Below, in pieces: positions 17,171 to 24,850 of a stretch of DNA of 64,000 nucleotides. The notes beneath the pieces are model-generated. The model had not been told where the DNA came from. It saw nothing but the letters and a program-made list of their open reading frames with translations, and ran no database searches. Each line of letters begins with the position of its first letter. Position 1 is the first letter of the stretch. This stretch comes from Polaribacter tangerinus (lineage in GTDB: Bacteria; Bacteroidota; Bacteroidia; Flavobacteriales; Flavobacteriaceae): positions 744,001 to 808,000 of the forward strand of contig NZ_CP150668.1 of assembly GCF_038024095.1 (NCBI RefSeq), written 5' to 3'. Made by a program: the position numbers and the translations under genes.

Positions 17171-17617
17171 ATGAAACGTATAAAGGAATATAAAAAACTT
17201 TTTGAAATAGAGGGAAATATTGAATTAAAGACATTAAAAACTAAATACAGAAATTTAGTAAAAGAATGGCACCCAGATAAATTTCAGGATGAAGATAAAA
17301 AGTTAGAAGCAGAAGAAGTTAGCACAAAAGTTATTGATGGATACCATTTTTTAGTGAGTATTGCTCCAGAAACGAAAGAGGCAAACTTAGAGGCGTATAA
17401 AACCACCATTTCTGAATTTCAAGTAGCAGATTGGCATCACAAAAGTATGCTTTTGGAGGTTACTTTTACCGACGGAAATACCTATGAATATTTTGGTGTT
17501 AACAAAATACTTTTTGGAAAGTTTGTAAATGCTAAATCCATGAATAATTTTGGCAGAAGAAACATTTTTAACAAGTTTTTATATCGCAAATCTAAAAAAG
17601 CAACAGTTAGCGCATAG
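17171..17617 (+). CDS. J-domain-like protein with C-terminal KTSC domain
   Basis: 148 residues. The first 65 resemble a DnaJ J-domain, with the key H-P-D-K at 34-37 and helices before and after. Residues about 90-135 fit a KTSC domain (H-K-S-M-L-L-E-V-T-F then Y-E-Y-F-G-V), a small lysyl-tRNA-synthetase-associated module of unclear role. The HPD motif would allow stimulation of a DnaK partner (inference). The gene stands alone, with its own promoter element and a terminator behind it. Confidence 0.8.
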   Translation: MKRIKEYKKLFEIEGNIELKTLKTKYRNLVKEWHPDKFQDEDKKLEAEEVSTKVIDGYHFLVSIAPETKEANLEAYKTTISEFQVADWHHKSMLLEVTFTDGNTYEYFGVNKILFGKFVNAKSMNNFGRRNIFNKFLYRKSKKATVSA

Positions 17618-17660
17618 TTATTTTAAGTAAAATACCTTTTAAATCTACTAAAATGTAAAC

Positions 17661-17704
17661 AAAAAAAAGGAGCATCTGATATCAGATGCTCCTCTTTCTT
17701 TTTA
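17661..17704. terminator. Bidirectional terminator between the KTSC gene and trxB
   Basis: A perfect palindrome at 17669-17692 (12-bp arms) is flanked by an A-tract on the left and a T-rich tract on the right, between convergent genes. Confidence 0.92.
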
Positions 17705-17717
17705 AAATTATATAAAG

Positions 17718-18665
17718 TTACTCTAAAGAGCCCAAATATCTTTCTGCATCTAAAGCAGCCATACAACCAGTACCTGCTGCTGTTACAGCTTGCCTATACT
17801 CTTTATCTTGTATGTCTCCAGCAGCAAAAACACCTGGTAAATTAGTTTTAGTAGTTTTGCCCTTCGTAATTAAATAACCTGTTTCATCCATATCTAAAAC
17901 TCCCTTAAACAAATCTGAATTTGGTGTATGTCCAATAGCTATAAATACACCGGTTACAGGTATATCATGGGTTTCTTTCGTTTTATTGTTAATAGCCCTA
18001 ACACCCTCAACCACATTTGCACCTAGTACCTCCTCTATCTCTGTGTTGTAAAGTACTTCTATATTTTCAGTTTTGTTCACACGATGCTGCATTGCTTTAG
18101 AAGCTCTCATAAAATCTTTACGAACTAACATGGTTACTTTTCTACAAATATTAGCTAAGTAAGTAGCTTCTTCTGCAGCAGTATCTCCTGCGCCTACGAC
18201 AACTACATCCTGACCTTTATAAAAAAATCCGTCGCAAGTTGCACATGCCGAAACACCTCCACCCATTAAACGTTTTTCACTTTCTAAACCTAAATATTTT
18301 GCTGTTGCTCCCGTAGAAATAATAATAGTTTCTGCTTCGATATGTTTATTATCATCAACAACAACTTTATGAATTCCTCCTACTTTATCACTTAAATCGA
18401 CTTTAGTTACTACTCCAAAGCGTACATCAGTCCCAAAACGCTCCGCTTGCTTTTTTAAATCTTCCATCATTGCAGTACCATCAGTTCCATTTGCATATCC
18501 TGGAAAATTATCTACCTCTGTTGTAGTGGTTAACTGCCCACCCATTTGCATTCCTGTGTACATAATTGGCTTCATATCTGCTCTAGCAGCATAAATAGCT
18601 GCTGTATAACCTGCAGGACCAGAACCAATAATCAAACATTTAATTTTTTCTATGTTTTCAGACAT
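17718..18665 (-). CDS. trxB: Thioredoxin-disulfide reductase
   Basis: An NADPH- and FAD-dependent enzyme that reduces thioredoxin. The 315-residue length fits. The FAD loop is G-S-G-P-A-G at about 14-19, the redox pair is C-A-T-C (Cys141 and Cys144), the NADPH loop is V-V-G-A-G-D-T-A, and the C-terminal F-A-A-G-D-I-Q-D binds FAD. It is likely to serve the W-C-G-N-C thioredoxin and peroxiredoxin earlier in the window, though it is not in their cluster. No convincing promoter is visible in the gap to tRNA-Pro. Confidence 0.96.
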   Translation of the reverse strand: MSENIEKIKCLIIGSGPAGYTAAIYAARADMKPIMYTGMQMGGQLTTTTEVDNFPGYANGTDGTAMMEDLKKQAERFGTDVRFGVVTKVDLSDKVGGIHKVVVDDNKHIEAETIIISTGATAKYLGLESEKRLMGGGVSACATCDGFFYKGQDVVVVGAGDTAAEEATYLANICRKVTMLVRKDFMRASKAMQHRVNKTENIEVLYNTEIEEVLGANVVEGVRAINNKTKETHDIPVTGVFIAIGHTPNSDLFKGVLDMDETGYLITKGKTTKTNLPGVFAAGDIQDKEYRQAVTAAGTGCMAALDAERYLGSLE

Positions 18666-18796
18666 TTTGTTGTATTTAATTTGAAGTGTAAATGTATCAT
18701 TTTTTAGAAATTATAAAAACCAATGTTTATAAGTTTTAATAATGAAAACATAAGAATATGTAATAAAAATAACGTAAGATAAATTGGCTTTTGAAG

Positions 18797-18825
18797 TTGA
18801 TTTTTAAAAAAAGAATGTATATTTG
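18797..18825 (+). promoter_or_regulatory. Promoter of tRNA-Pro
   Basis: TTG at 18797-18799, an 18-nt spacer, then TATATTTG at 18818-18825 (perfect -7 element), 52 bp before the tRNA. Confidence 0.7.
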
Positions 18826-18877
18826 CCGACCATTATAAGAGTATATTATAAATATAACTTATTTTATACAATTATAT

Positions 18878-18952
18878 CGGGGTGTAGCGTAGCCCGGTCA
18901 TCGCGCCTCGTTTGGGACGAGGAGGTCGCAGGTTCGAATCCTGCCACCCCGA
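18878..18952 (+). tRNA. tRNA-Pro (anticodon TGG)
   Basis: A full cloverleaf: acceptor CGGGGTG/CACCCCG, anticodon stem CCTCG/CGAGG around the loop TTTGGGA (anticodon TGG), and T-arm GCAGG/CCTGC around TTCGAAT. The discriminator is A18952 and CCA is not encoded. Its last 30 nt are the left edge of the tandem repeat that follows. Confidence 0.96.
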
Positions 18953-18957
18953 CTAAG

Positions 18958-18987
18958 AATCCAGTAAGTTTGTTACTGGATTTTTTT
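18958..18987 (+). terminator. Terminator of tRNA-Pro
   Basis: Arms 18958-18967 and 18973-18982 around the loop GTTTG, ending in a T-tract. The same hairpin is copied in the two later repeat units (period 331). It separates the tRNA from the first GIY-YIG gene, 14 bp before that start codon. Confidence 0.9.
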
Positions 18988-19000
18988 ATTTCGACACACT

Positions 19001-19246
19001 ATGTTTTCAGTATATATTTTATTCTCTGAACAAATTCATAAATTTTATGTAGGACATACCAGTTTAACTATTCATGAAAGATTGAAACAACACCTTTATA
19101 ATCACAAAGGGTTTACTTCTAAAGCTAGAGACTGGAAGATAATACATAGTATAAAAGTAGAAGATAAAACAAAAGCCATTTTGCTCGAAATAAAAATAAA
19201 AAAAAGAGGAGCGAAAAGATTCTTGAACGATATAGCGTCACGCTGA
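19001..19246 (+). CDS. GIY-YIG nuclease, copy 1 (intact)
   Basis: 81 residues, a minimal stand-alone GIY-YIG nuclease domain. The GIY motif is V4-Y5-I6, the YIG motif Y16-V17-G18, the catalytic Arg is Arg27 in H-E-R-L and the metal-binding Glu is Glu63 in L-L-E-I-K-I-K-K. All expected residues are present only in this copy. The last codons and the stop lie inside the terminal hairpin of the cassette. It follows the tRNA-Pro terminator, so expression would need read-through or an unseen promoter. Likely role: DNA nicking or cleavage that maintains or spreads the cassette (inference). Confidence 0.8.
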   Translation: MFSVYILFSEQIHKFYVGHTSLTIHERLKQHLYNHKGFTSKARDWKIIHSIKVEDKTKAILLEIKIKKRGAKRFLNDIASR

Positions 19247-19253
19247 AGCGTGA

Positions 19254-19283
19254 AGGTCGCAGGCTCGAATCCTGCCACCCCGA
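19254..19283 (+). pseudogene. tRNA-Pro 3' fragment, second copy
   Basis: A 30-nt copy of the variable loop, T-arm and acceptor 3' side of tRNA-Pro. One T in the T-loop is C (GGCTCG for GGTTCG), so it has drifted. No 5' half precedes it, so no tRNA can form. Confidence 0.85.
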
Positions 19284-19331
19284 CTAAGAATCCAGTAAGT
19301 TTGTTACTGGATTTTTTTATTTCGACACACT

Positions 19332-19577
19332 ATGTTTTCAGTATATATTTTATTCTCTGAACAAATTCATAAATTTTATGTAAGACATACCAGTTTAACT
19401 GTTCATGAAAGATTGAAACAACACCTTTATAATCACAAAGGGTTTACTTCAAAAGCTAAAGACTGGAAGATAATACATAGTATAAAAGTAGAAGATAAAA
19501 CAAAAGCCATTTTGCTCGAAATAAAAATAAAAAAAAGAGGAGCGAAAAGATTCTTGAACGATATAGCGTCACGCTGA
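19332..19577 (+). CDS. GIY-YIG nuclease, copy 2 (motif glycine replaced)
   Basis: 81 residues, nearly identical to copy 1 but with Gly18 of the Y-V-G motif changed to Arg (GTAGGA to GTAAGA), plus I24V and R43K. The conserved glycine packs against the active site in this fold, so this copy is probably weak or inactive although its frame is open. The flanking cassette (tRNA fragment, terminator, terminal hairpin) is complete. Confidence 0.7.
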   Translation: MFSVYILFSEQIHKFYVRHTSLTVHERLKQHLYNHKGFTSKAKDWKIIHSIKVEDKTKAILLEIKIKKRGAKRFLNDIASR

Positions 19578-19584
19578 AGCGTGA

Positions 19585-19614
19585 AGGTCGCAGGTTCGAA
19601 TCCTGCCACCCCGA
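19585..19614 (+). pseudogene. tRNA-Pro 3' fragment, third copy
   Basis: A 30-nt copy identical to the 3' end of the functional tRNA-Pro, following directly on the terminal hairpin of unit 2. There is no 5' half. Confidence 0.85.
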
Positions 19615-19662
19615 CTAAGAATCCAGTAAGTTTGTTACTGGATTTTTTTATTTCGACACACT

Positions 19663-19845
19663 ATGTTTTCAGTATATATTTTATTCTCTGAACAAATTCA
19701 TAAATTTTATGTAGGAAATACCAGTTTAACTGTTCATGAAAGATTGAAACAACACCTTTATAATCACAAAGGGTTTACTTCAAAAGCTAAAGACTGGAAG
19801 ATAATACATAGTATAAAAGTAGAAGATAAAACAAAAGCCATTTTG
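19663..19845 (+). pseudogene. GIY-YIG nuclease, copy 3 (truncated)
   Basis: The first 61 codons match copies 1 and 2 (His19 is Asn), but the homology stops at 19845, before the codon for catalytic Glu63. The open frame continues to 19947 only through unrelated DNA, including the antisense of the tRNA-Val 3' end, so the tail is not a real domain. The catalytic Glu, the C-terminal helix and the cassette hairpin are all lost. Confidence 0.85.
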
Positions 19846-19871
19846 GGGATCAATACCAAAAGTTGTGGAAC

Positions 19872-19904
19872 AAAAAAATCCTTCACTTTTCGTGAAGGAT
19901 TTTT
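19872..19904 (-). terminator. Terminator of tRNA-Val
   Basis: Read on the minus strand: a GC-containing stem (ATCCTTCAC/GTGAAGGAT) with a 5-nt loop, followed by a run of T, just past the tRNA 3' end. Confidence 0.9.
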
Positions 19905-19906
19905 GG

Positions 19907-19981
19907 TGGGCAATGAGGGATTCGAACCCCCGACCCCCTCGGTGTAAACGAGGTGCTCTGAACCAACTGAGCTAATTGCCC
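19907..19981 (-). tRNA. tRNA-Val (anticodon TAC)
   Basis: A full cloverleaf on the minus strand: acceptor GGGCAAT/ATTGCCC with discriminator A, anticodon loop TTTACAC (anticodon TAC at 19944-19946), T-arm around TTCGAAT. CCA is not encoded. Confidence 0.96.
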
Positions 19982-19991
19982 TTAGCGGGTG

Positions 19992-20021
19992 CAAATATAA
20001 CACACATTTTTACATTACCAA
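19992..20021 (-). promoter_or_regulatory. Promoter of tRNA-Val
   Basis: On the minus strand: TTG, an exact 19-nt spacer, then TATATTTG, with the -7 element 10 bp before the tRNA 5' end. This is one of the best consensus promoters in the window. Confidence 0.8.
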
Positions 20022-20040
20022 ATAAAAAATAAACTTTTAT

Positions 20041-21249
20041 TTAAATTATTTCTGCCACTACAAAAGTACTTCCTCCTATATAAATTATATCTTCTTGATT
20101 TGCATTATTTAAGGCATCAGAAAGTGCTTTTCTAACAGAGTTATATTTTTTCCCATTTAAATTATACTCCATGGCTTTTTCTCCCAAAACTTCCTCTGAT
20201 AAACCTCTAGGAATATTTGGTTTACAAAAGTAATAATTAGCTTTAATAGGAAATAATGGCAAGATAGTTTCTAATTTTTTATCAGAAACAACACCCAATA
20301 CAATATGTAGCTTCCTAAAAGATTCCCTTTTTAGCTGTTCTAGAACTATAATTAAACCCTCTCTATTATGTGCCGTATCACAAATTACTTTTGGATTGTT
20401 CTGCAAAATTTGCCACCTTCCCTTTAAATTTGTGTTTTTAACAACATTAAGTAATCCTGATTCTATATGATTTTTTAAAACTCTAAAACCCTTTAACTGT
20501 TGTATTGCTGCAACTGCTGTTCTTGCGTTTTGTACTTGATATGATCCTAATAAATCAGTTGCATAAACTTTTTCATCGTCTGACGCAAAAGATATAATTG
20601 CCTCTTGAAAAACTGCTTTATTTTTAAATATCGAAACAACCTCCGTTTGCTTTTCTCCTATTACTACAGGAATATTTTGTTTAATAATACCTGCTTTTTC
20701 TTGTGCTATTTCGGGTAACGTTTCTCCTAAAAAATCAGTGTGATCTAATCCAATATTAGTTATAACACTTACCTCTGGTATTAAAATATTGGTAGAGTCT
20801 AATCGACCTCCTAGTCCGACTTCAATAATTGCAATATCTACGTTTTCAGAAGAAAAATGATCGAATGCTAAGCCTACCGTCATTTCAAAAAAAGATAATT
20901 GTTGCTTTTCTAAAAACAACCTATTTCTTGCTATAAAATCTACTACCTTTTGTTTAGAAATTTCTTCGCCATTAATTCTTATTCTTTCTGTAAAGTTCTT
21001 TAAATGCGGAGATGTGTATAATCCAACTTTATAGCCAGCCTCTTGTAAAATTGATGCCAACATATGACTTGTAGAGCCTTTTCCATTGGTGCCTCCAACA
21101 TGAATAGTTTTTATTTTTTGATGAGGGTTTCCCAAAACTTTAACAAAAGCAAAAATATTGGTTAAATCTTTTTTAAAAGCGGTATTGCCATCTCTTTGAT
21201 ACATTGGCAACTGTAAAAACATCCAATCTAGCGTTTCTTTGTATGTCAT
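20041..21249 (-). CDS. folC: Bifunctional folylpolyglutamate/dihydrofolate synthase
   Basis: An ATP-dependent Mur-ligase-type enzyme that adds glutamate to dihydropteroate and folates. 402 residues. The P-loop is G-G-T-N-G-K-G-S-T at about 52-60, followed by Y-T-S-P-H-L, L-E-V-G-L-G-G-R-L-D-S-T-N and I-G-L-D-H-T-D-F-L-G, all typical of FolC. The C-terminal domain carries C-D-T-A-H-N. It lies 64 bp downstream of tonB on the same strand, probably co-transcribed; the link is positional rather than functional. Confidence 0.95.
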   Translation of the reverse strand: MTYKETLDWMFLQLPMYQRDGNTAFKKDLTNIFAFVKVLGNPHQKIKTIHVGGTNGKGSTSHMLASILQEAGYKVGLYTSPHLKNFTERIRINGEEISKQKVVDFIARNRLFLEKQQLSFFEMTVGLAFDHFSSENVDIAIIEVGLGGRLDSTNILIPEVSVITNIGLDHTDFLGETLPEIAQEKAGIIKQNIPVVIGEKQTEVVSIFKNKAVFQEAIISFASDDEKVYATDLLGSYQVQNARTAVAAIQQLKGFRVLKNHIESGLLNVVKNTNLKGRWQILQNNPKVICDTAHNREGLIIVLEQLKRESFRKLHIVLGVVSDKKLETILPLFPIKANYYFCKPNIPRGLSEEVLGEKAMEYNLNGKKYNSVRKALSDALNNANQEDIIYIGGSTFVVAEII

Positions 21250-21313
21250 TTATATAAAAAAATTAGAAACTCTTTAAATATATTTCTTCATTACTAAATA
21301 GAAATATAATTGA

Positions 21314-22144
21314 TTAATTTGAAAGTGAAAACTTATAAATGATAGTCCCAATTTGAATGTTTGGCGCACTTTTGTCTGGGTTCCATTTTGTACTTAAAGC
21401 AGCCTGTTTAGCTGGTTTTGCTAAACATGGTGCTGTATTTGTTGTCCCTTTGGCTCCTGGTACTGCTCTTATAACTTTACCTTCTCTATCTACAGTTATT
21501 TGAACTACAACTGTCCCTTCTTCCTGACAATCGGGCTGTCTTTTAGGAGTAGATAAAGCTACTCTTCCTGATAAGTTATAGTTCCCTTTAGTACCTGATT
21601 TTGAATTTCCGTAATACTTGTTAGAATTTAAATTTCCTTCTTTCTTGCCTTGTACTCCATCTCTATTTGTTACTCCTTCACTTAATGATTTCTCGGAATT
21701 TGATGTTCCTTTTAATAAACTATTAAGTGCATCTTGTGTTTCTTTTGAAGGCTTCGGAATAGTGCTTGACTTTGAAGGAATTTCAGGAGCAACTTCTGTT
21801 TTCTTTTCTATTTCTTTGGGCTCATTTTTTTGAGCAACAGGTAGTTCTTTACTAGTAGTGTTGGTAATTATTTTTTCATTAATTAAAGGTTTCTCATTAT
21901 CAAATGACTCCTTTTGTACTACTTCTTTTGTATTATTTTTGGAGCTCTTTTTTTTGATATTTTCAACTGGATTTCCATAACCTTCAGAAGTCGTCCCAAA
22001 ATTTATTGCAACACCATACTCTTCTGGAGGGTCTACATACGACAAACCAAAATTAAAGACCAAGAACAGTAAAAATACAATTAATGCCGTGGTTATTATA
22101 GCCGATTTTCGTTGGTGATTTGTTGTTAAAAAAGACATTTTCAT
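21314..22144 (-). CDS. tonB: Energy transducer TonB
   Basis: 276 residues: a short cytoplasmic N-terminus, one membrane helix at about 15-35, then a long periplasmic linker rich in Lys, Glu, Ser and Pro (about 40-190), and a C-terminal TonB domain (about 205-276) of the form G-T-V-V-V-Q-I-T-V-D then W-N-P-D. It carries proton-motive energy from ExbB/ExbD to outer-membrane receptors. The order exbB, exbD, tonB on one strand is complete here. Confidence 0.9.
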   Translation of the reverse strand: MKMSFLTTNHQRKSAIITTALIVFLLFLVFNFGLSYVDPPEEYGVAINFGTTSEGYGNPVENIKKKSSKNNTKEVVQKESFDNEKPLINEKIITNTTSKELPVAQKNEPKEIEKKTEVAPEIPSKSSTIPKPSKETQDALNSLLKGTSNSEKSLSEGVTNRDGVQGKKEGNLNSNKYYGNSKSGTKGNYNLSGRVALSTPKRQPDCQEEGTVVVQITVDREGKVIRAVPGAKGTTNTAPCLAKPAKQAALSTKWNPDKSAPNIQIGTIIYKFSLSN

Positions 22145-22165
22145 AAAAGATTATAGTATCAAAAA

Positions 22166-22558
22166 TTAATTGCCTTTTACAGCAAGTATCATTTTTAATT
22201 TATTCTTATTAGCTATATCTATTACTTTCATTATGTTTCGGTATGGCGCATCTTTATCTCCTCTAATTACTATCGTTATTTTTTTGTCTGCTCCCACACT
22301 TTTTAAAATTTCACTTTCTAAATTAGCTGCAGCTACCATCGTTTTATCAATGTAATATTTTGAATTATTGGTAATAGAAACAGCAACCGATTTATTATTT
22401 TCAGTTTTACCACCAGCCTTAGGTAATAATACATCAATAGCACTAACAGTTACCAAAGTAGAGGTTAGCATAAAAAAAATTAATAACAGAAATACAATAT
22501 CTGTCATTGAAGACATGTTAAAAGTCGGATCTACTTTATTTCTTCCTCTTAAATTCAT
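22166..22558 (-). CDS. exbD: Biopolymer transporter ExbD
   Basis: 130 residues with a single N-terminal helix at about 19-42 in which the conserved Asp (M-T-D-I-V-F-L-L-L-I-F-F) couples proton flow. The remainder is a small periplasmic domain. It sits between exbB and tonB and forms the proton channel with ExbB. No odd features. Confidence 0.94.
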   Translation of the reverse strand: MNLRGRNKVDPTFNMSSMTDIVFLLLIFFMLTSTLVTVSAIDVLLPKAGGKTENNKSVAVSITNNSKYYIDKTMVAAANLESEILKSVGADKKITIVIRGDKDAPYRNIMKVIDIANKNKLKMILAVKGN

Positions 22559-22603
22559 ACACTTAATTATAGGTTAAAATATTTATTAAAAATAGCCATA
22601 ATT

Positions 22604-23293
22604 TTAAACAGGCTCATTTAGTAAATCTAAAAACTCAACAGACTTTGCTTCCATTTGATAAACTACTTTATTTGTTTTAACTACCAAATGATTGTAAGTA
22701 ATATACGCTATAATACCAACTATTAAACCAGCCACAGTAGTTGTCATAGCAGTGTATAAACCATCGGATAGCATTTTTATGTCTATTTGGCCACCCGCAT
22801 TTGCAATTTCATGAATTGCTACAATCATACCAATTACTGTACCTAAAAAGCCAATCATTGGTGCAGCACCTGCTATAGTTGCTAAAACACTAACATTCTT
22901 TTCTAGTTGATAGACCTCTAGTTTACCTGCAGTTTCAATTGCTGTATTAATATCTTCTAGAGGTTTACCTATTCTATTGATTCCTTTAGAAATTAAACGA
23001 GAGGTTGGAGTGTTTTTACTTTTACAAAGTGTGTCTGCAGCTTCTAGTTTTCCGTTTGATACAAAATCGCGAATCTGATTCATAAAATTTTCGTCAATTT
23101 TTGTAGCTGATTTAATCGCTAAAAATCGCTCAAAATAAATATACAATCCTACTGTTAGTAAAATAAAAAGGAGTCCTATAATTATTTGACCTCCCAAACC
23201 GCCCTCTACAATTAAATTGTAAATTGAAAGCGTTTTTTCTTCTGATACCAATTTTTCTGTAATAACTTTACTTTCTTGAGGGAATAAAAACAT
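22604..23293 (-). CDS. exbB: MotA/TolQ/ExbB proton channel protein
   Basis: 229 residues with helices near 30-50, 130-155 and 170-195. The signature runs through A-A-P-M-I-G-F-L-G-T-V-I-G-M and the later T-T-V-A-G-L-I-V-G-I. It forms the pentameric part of the ExbB/ExbD motor that energises TonB. It is the first gene of the exbB-exbD-tonB-folC run. A weak -7-like TACTTTTC lies upstream; no strong promoter is seen. Confidence 0.93.
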   Translation of the reverse strand: MFLFPQESKVITEKLVSEEKTLSIYNLIVEGGLGGQIIIGLLFILLTVGLYIYFERFLAIKSATKIDENFMNQIRDFVSNGKLEAADTLCKSKNTPTSRLISKGINRIGKPLEDINTAIETAGKLEVYQLEKNVSVLATIAGAAPMIGFLGTVIGMIVAIHEIANAGGQIDIKMLSDGLYTAMTTTVAGLIVGIIAYITYNHLVVKTNKVVYQMEAKSVEFLDLLNEPV

Positions 23294-23369
23294 GTGTAGT
23301 TGCTTTAAGATTTCTTGTTTATAACGAAAAGTATTCGTTTAAATTGTTAAAATACTTTATTTGAAATAA

Positions 23370-23403
23370 AAATGTCATTTTAACTATTGTTAAAATGACA
23401 TTT
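23370..23403 (-). terminator. Terminator after nhaD
   Basis: A perfect 15-bp stem (23370-23384 and 23389-23403) with a 4-nt loop; on the minus strand it is followed by a T-rich stretch. It separates nhaD from exbB. Confidence 0.88.
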
Positions 23404-23432
23404 CTTATGTAATACTATTATATTCATAATTA

Positions 23433-24836
23433 TTAAAATAGTGTTCTAATAACCATAAACGCTCCAGAACCTACTAAAAAGCCAACAAGTGCTAACCAAG
23501 AAATCTTTTTCAAGTACCAAAAGAAATCTATTTTTTCCATTCCCATGGCAACAACACCTGCAGCGGATCCAATAATTAGCATAGAACCTCCTGTACCTGC
23601 AGAAAAAGCAATAAAATGCCATAAAGGATTATCTACTGCTTGAGAAAACATTCCCAAACTTGCTGCTACCAAAGGTACATTATCTATTACCGCAGATCCA
23701 ACTCCTAATAACAGAACAACCAAATCGGAAACTCCAACAGCACCTGGCACCTGAAACTCTGTACCCATCATTGGTACACTTTCTTGTAATGTAGATGCAA
23801 AGTTAAATAATATTCCTAGAGACTCTAATGCTGCAACAGCCATTAATATTCCTAAGAAAAATAAAATACTAGGCATTTCAATTTTAGATAATGAGGCATG
23901 AACCGGACTGTGATGTGCAGCTCTATCAGACTCGGTTGAATTATAGTCTGTTAACGATATTTTTGAACGACTGTAAATTTCTGCAAAAGTTGCTACTACT
24001 GCCAAAGAAAGCATCATTCCCACATAAGGAGGCAAATGTGTTACTGTTTTAAATACAGGTACAAAAACAATGGCAGTTAAACCTAAATACAACATTCTTG
24101 CGCTATGCGGACTTTTAGGCTTATCTTCTACATCTTCTTCAAAATCTATTTCTCCTTTAAACGCTGGTAAAAAAGATGCAATAAAACTCGGAATTATCAT
24201 ACAAAGTAGAGATGGAATAAATAAATATAAGAACAACATTTCAGTAGTTACTTTTTTACCTATCCACAACATTGTTGTAGTTACGTCTCCAATAGGAGAC
24301 CATGCTCCACCTGCGTTAGCTGCAATAATAATTAAACCTGCAAACCAAATTCTTTCGTTTCTATTTTTTACAATTTTCTGTAAAATGGATATTAAAACTA
24401 TAGTAGCAGTTAAGTTATCAATAATTGCAGATAAAATGAACGCTAGTGCAGAAAAGATCCATAAAATAGTTTTTTTCTTTTTGGTGTGAATGAAGCTTTT
24501 TATGGTAGAAAAACCATCAAAATAATCGATAATTTCTACAATAGTCATTGCTCCTAATAGAAACACAAGAATTTCTGCAGTTTTACCAAGATGATGAAGT
24601 AATGTTTCTTCTACAAGGTGCATTTTATCCTCATGGACTAAACCTGTAAAACCTTCTACCAAAGAATGCTGACTAGAGTCGAACCAATTTGTAAAATTAT
24701 CTACACCCAATGCTACTAAAGCCCAACAAACTGCCATCATAACCAAAGCTGGTATAAGTTTATCTAACTTAATATTGTGTTCTAAGGTAATGGCCAAATA
24801 TCCCATTACAAATACTATAATAATTGCTGATTCCAT
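23433..24836 (-). CDS. nhaD: Na+/H+ antiporter NhaD
   Basis: A 467-residue inner-membrane protein with about eleven helices. The H-N-I-K-L-D-K near the start, A-I-I-D-N-L-T-A-T-I-V-L in the middle and V-I-D-N-V-P-L-V-A-A-S-L near the C-terminus (paired N-containing motifs of the ion-transporter superfamily) identify NhaD. It exports sodium in exchange for protons, fitting a marine organism. It begins 14 bp after the amino-acid dehydrogenase gene and probably shares its transcript. Confidence 0.92.
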   Translation of the reverse strand: MESAIIIVFVMGYLAITLEHNIKLDKLIPALVMMAVCWALVALGVDNFTNWFDSSQHSLVEGFTGLVHEDKMHLVEETLLHHLGKTAEILVFLLGAMTIVEIIDYFDGFSTIKSFIHTKKKKTILWIFSALAFILSAIIDNLTATIVLISILQKIVKNRNERIWFAGLIIIAANAGGAWSPIGDVTTTMLWIGKKVTTEMLFLYLFIPSLLCMIIPSFIASFLPAFKGEIDFEEDVEDKPKSPHSARMLYLGLTAIVFVPVFKTVTHLPPYVGMMLSLAVVATFAEIYSRSKISLTDYNSTESDRAAHHSPVHASLSKIEMPSILFFLGILMAVAALESLGILFNFASTLQESVPMMGTEFQVPGAVGVSDLVVLLLGVGSAVIDNVPLVAASLGMFSQAVDNPLWHFIAFSAGTGGSMLIIGSAAGVVAMGMEKIDFFWYLKKISWLALVGFLVGSGAFMVIRTLF

Positions 24837-24850
24837 ATTGTATATTTAAA

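Larger units (their letters stand above)
18923..19845 (+). repeat. Tandem array of three 331-bp tRNA-Pro/GIY-YIG cassettes
   Basis: Units start at 18923, 19254 and 19585, an exact period of 331 bp. Each begins with the 3' 30 nt of tRNA-Pro, then the tRNA terminator hairpin and a small GIY-YIG nuclease gene. Units 1 and 2 end with a 16-nt hairpin (TCACGC-TGAA-GCGTGA at 19238-19253 in unit 1) that abuts the next unit. Units 1 and 2 differ at about five bases. Unit 3 is cut at 19845, about 70 bp before its end. It may be a tRNA-associated mobile or selfish unit, or a tandem duplication whose edge happens to fall in the tRNA. Confidence 0.9.

Noticed and set aside
18923..19845. CRISPR-like array
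   Set aside because: The units are 331 bp with coding content and no short repeat/spacer pattern; no cas genes are near.
19846..19947. C-terminal tail of the third GIY-YIG frame as a real domain
   Set aside because: The tail is translated from unrelated DNA and the antisense of the tRNA-Val 3' end.
19764..20003. Antisense frame across tRNA-Val
   Set aside because: It overlaps a tRNA gene and has no family resemblance; a chance frame.
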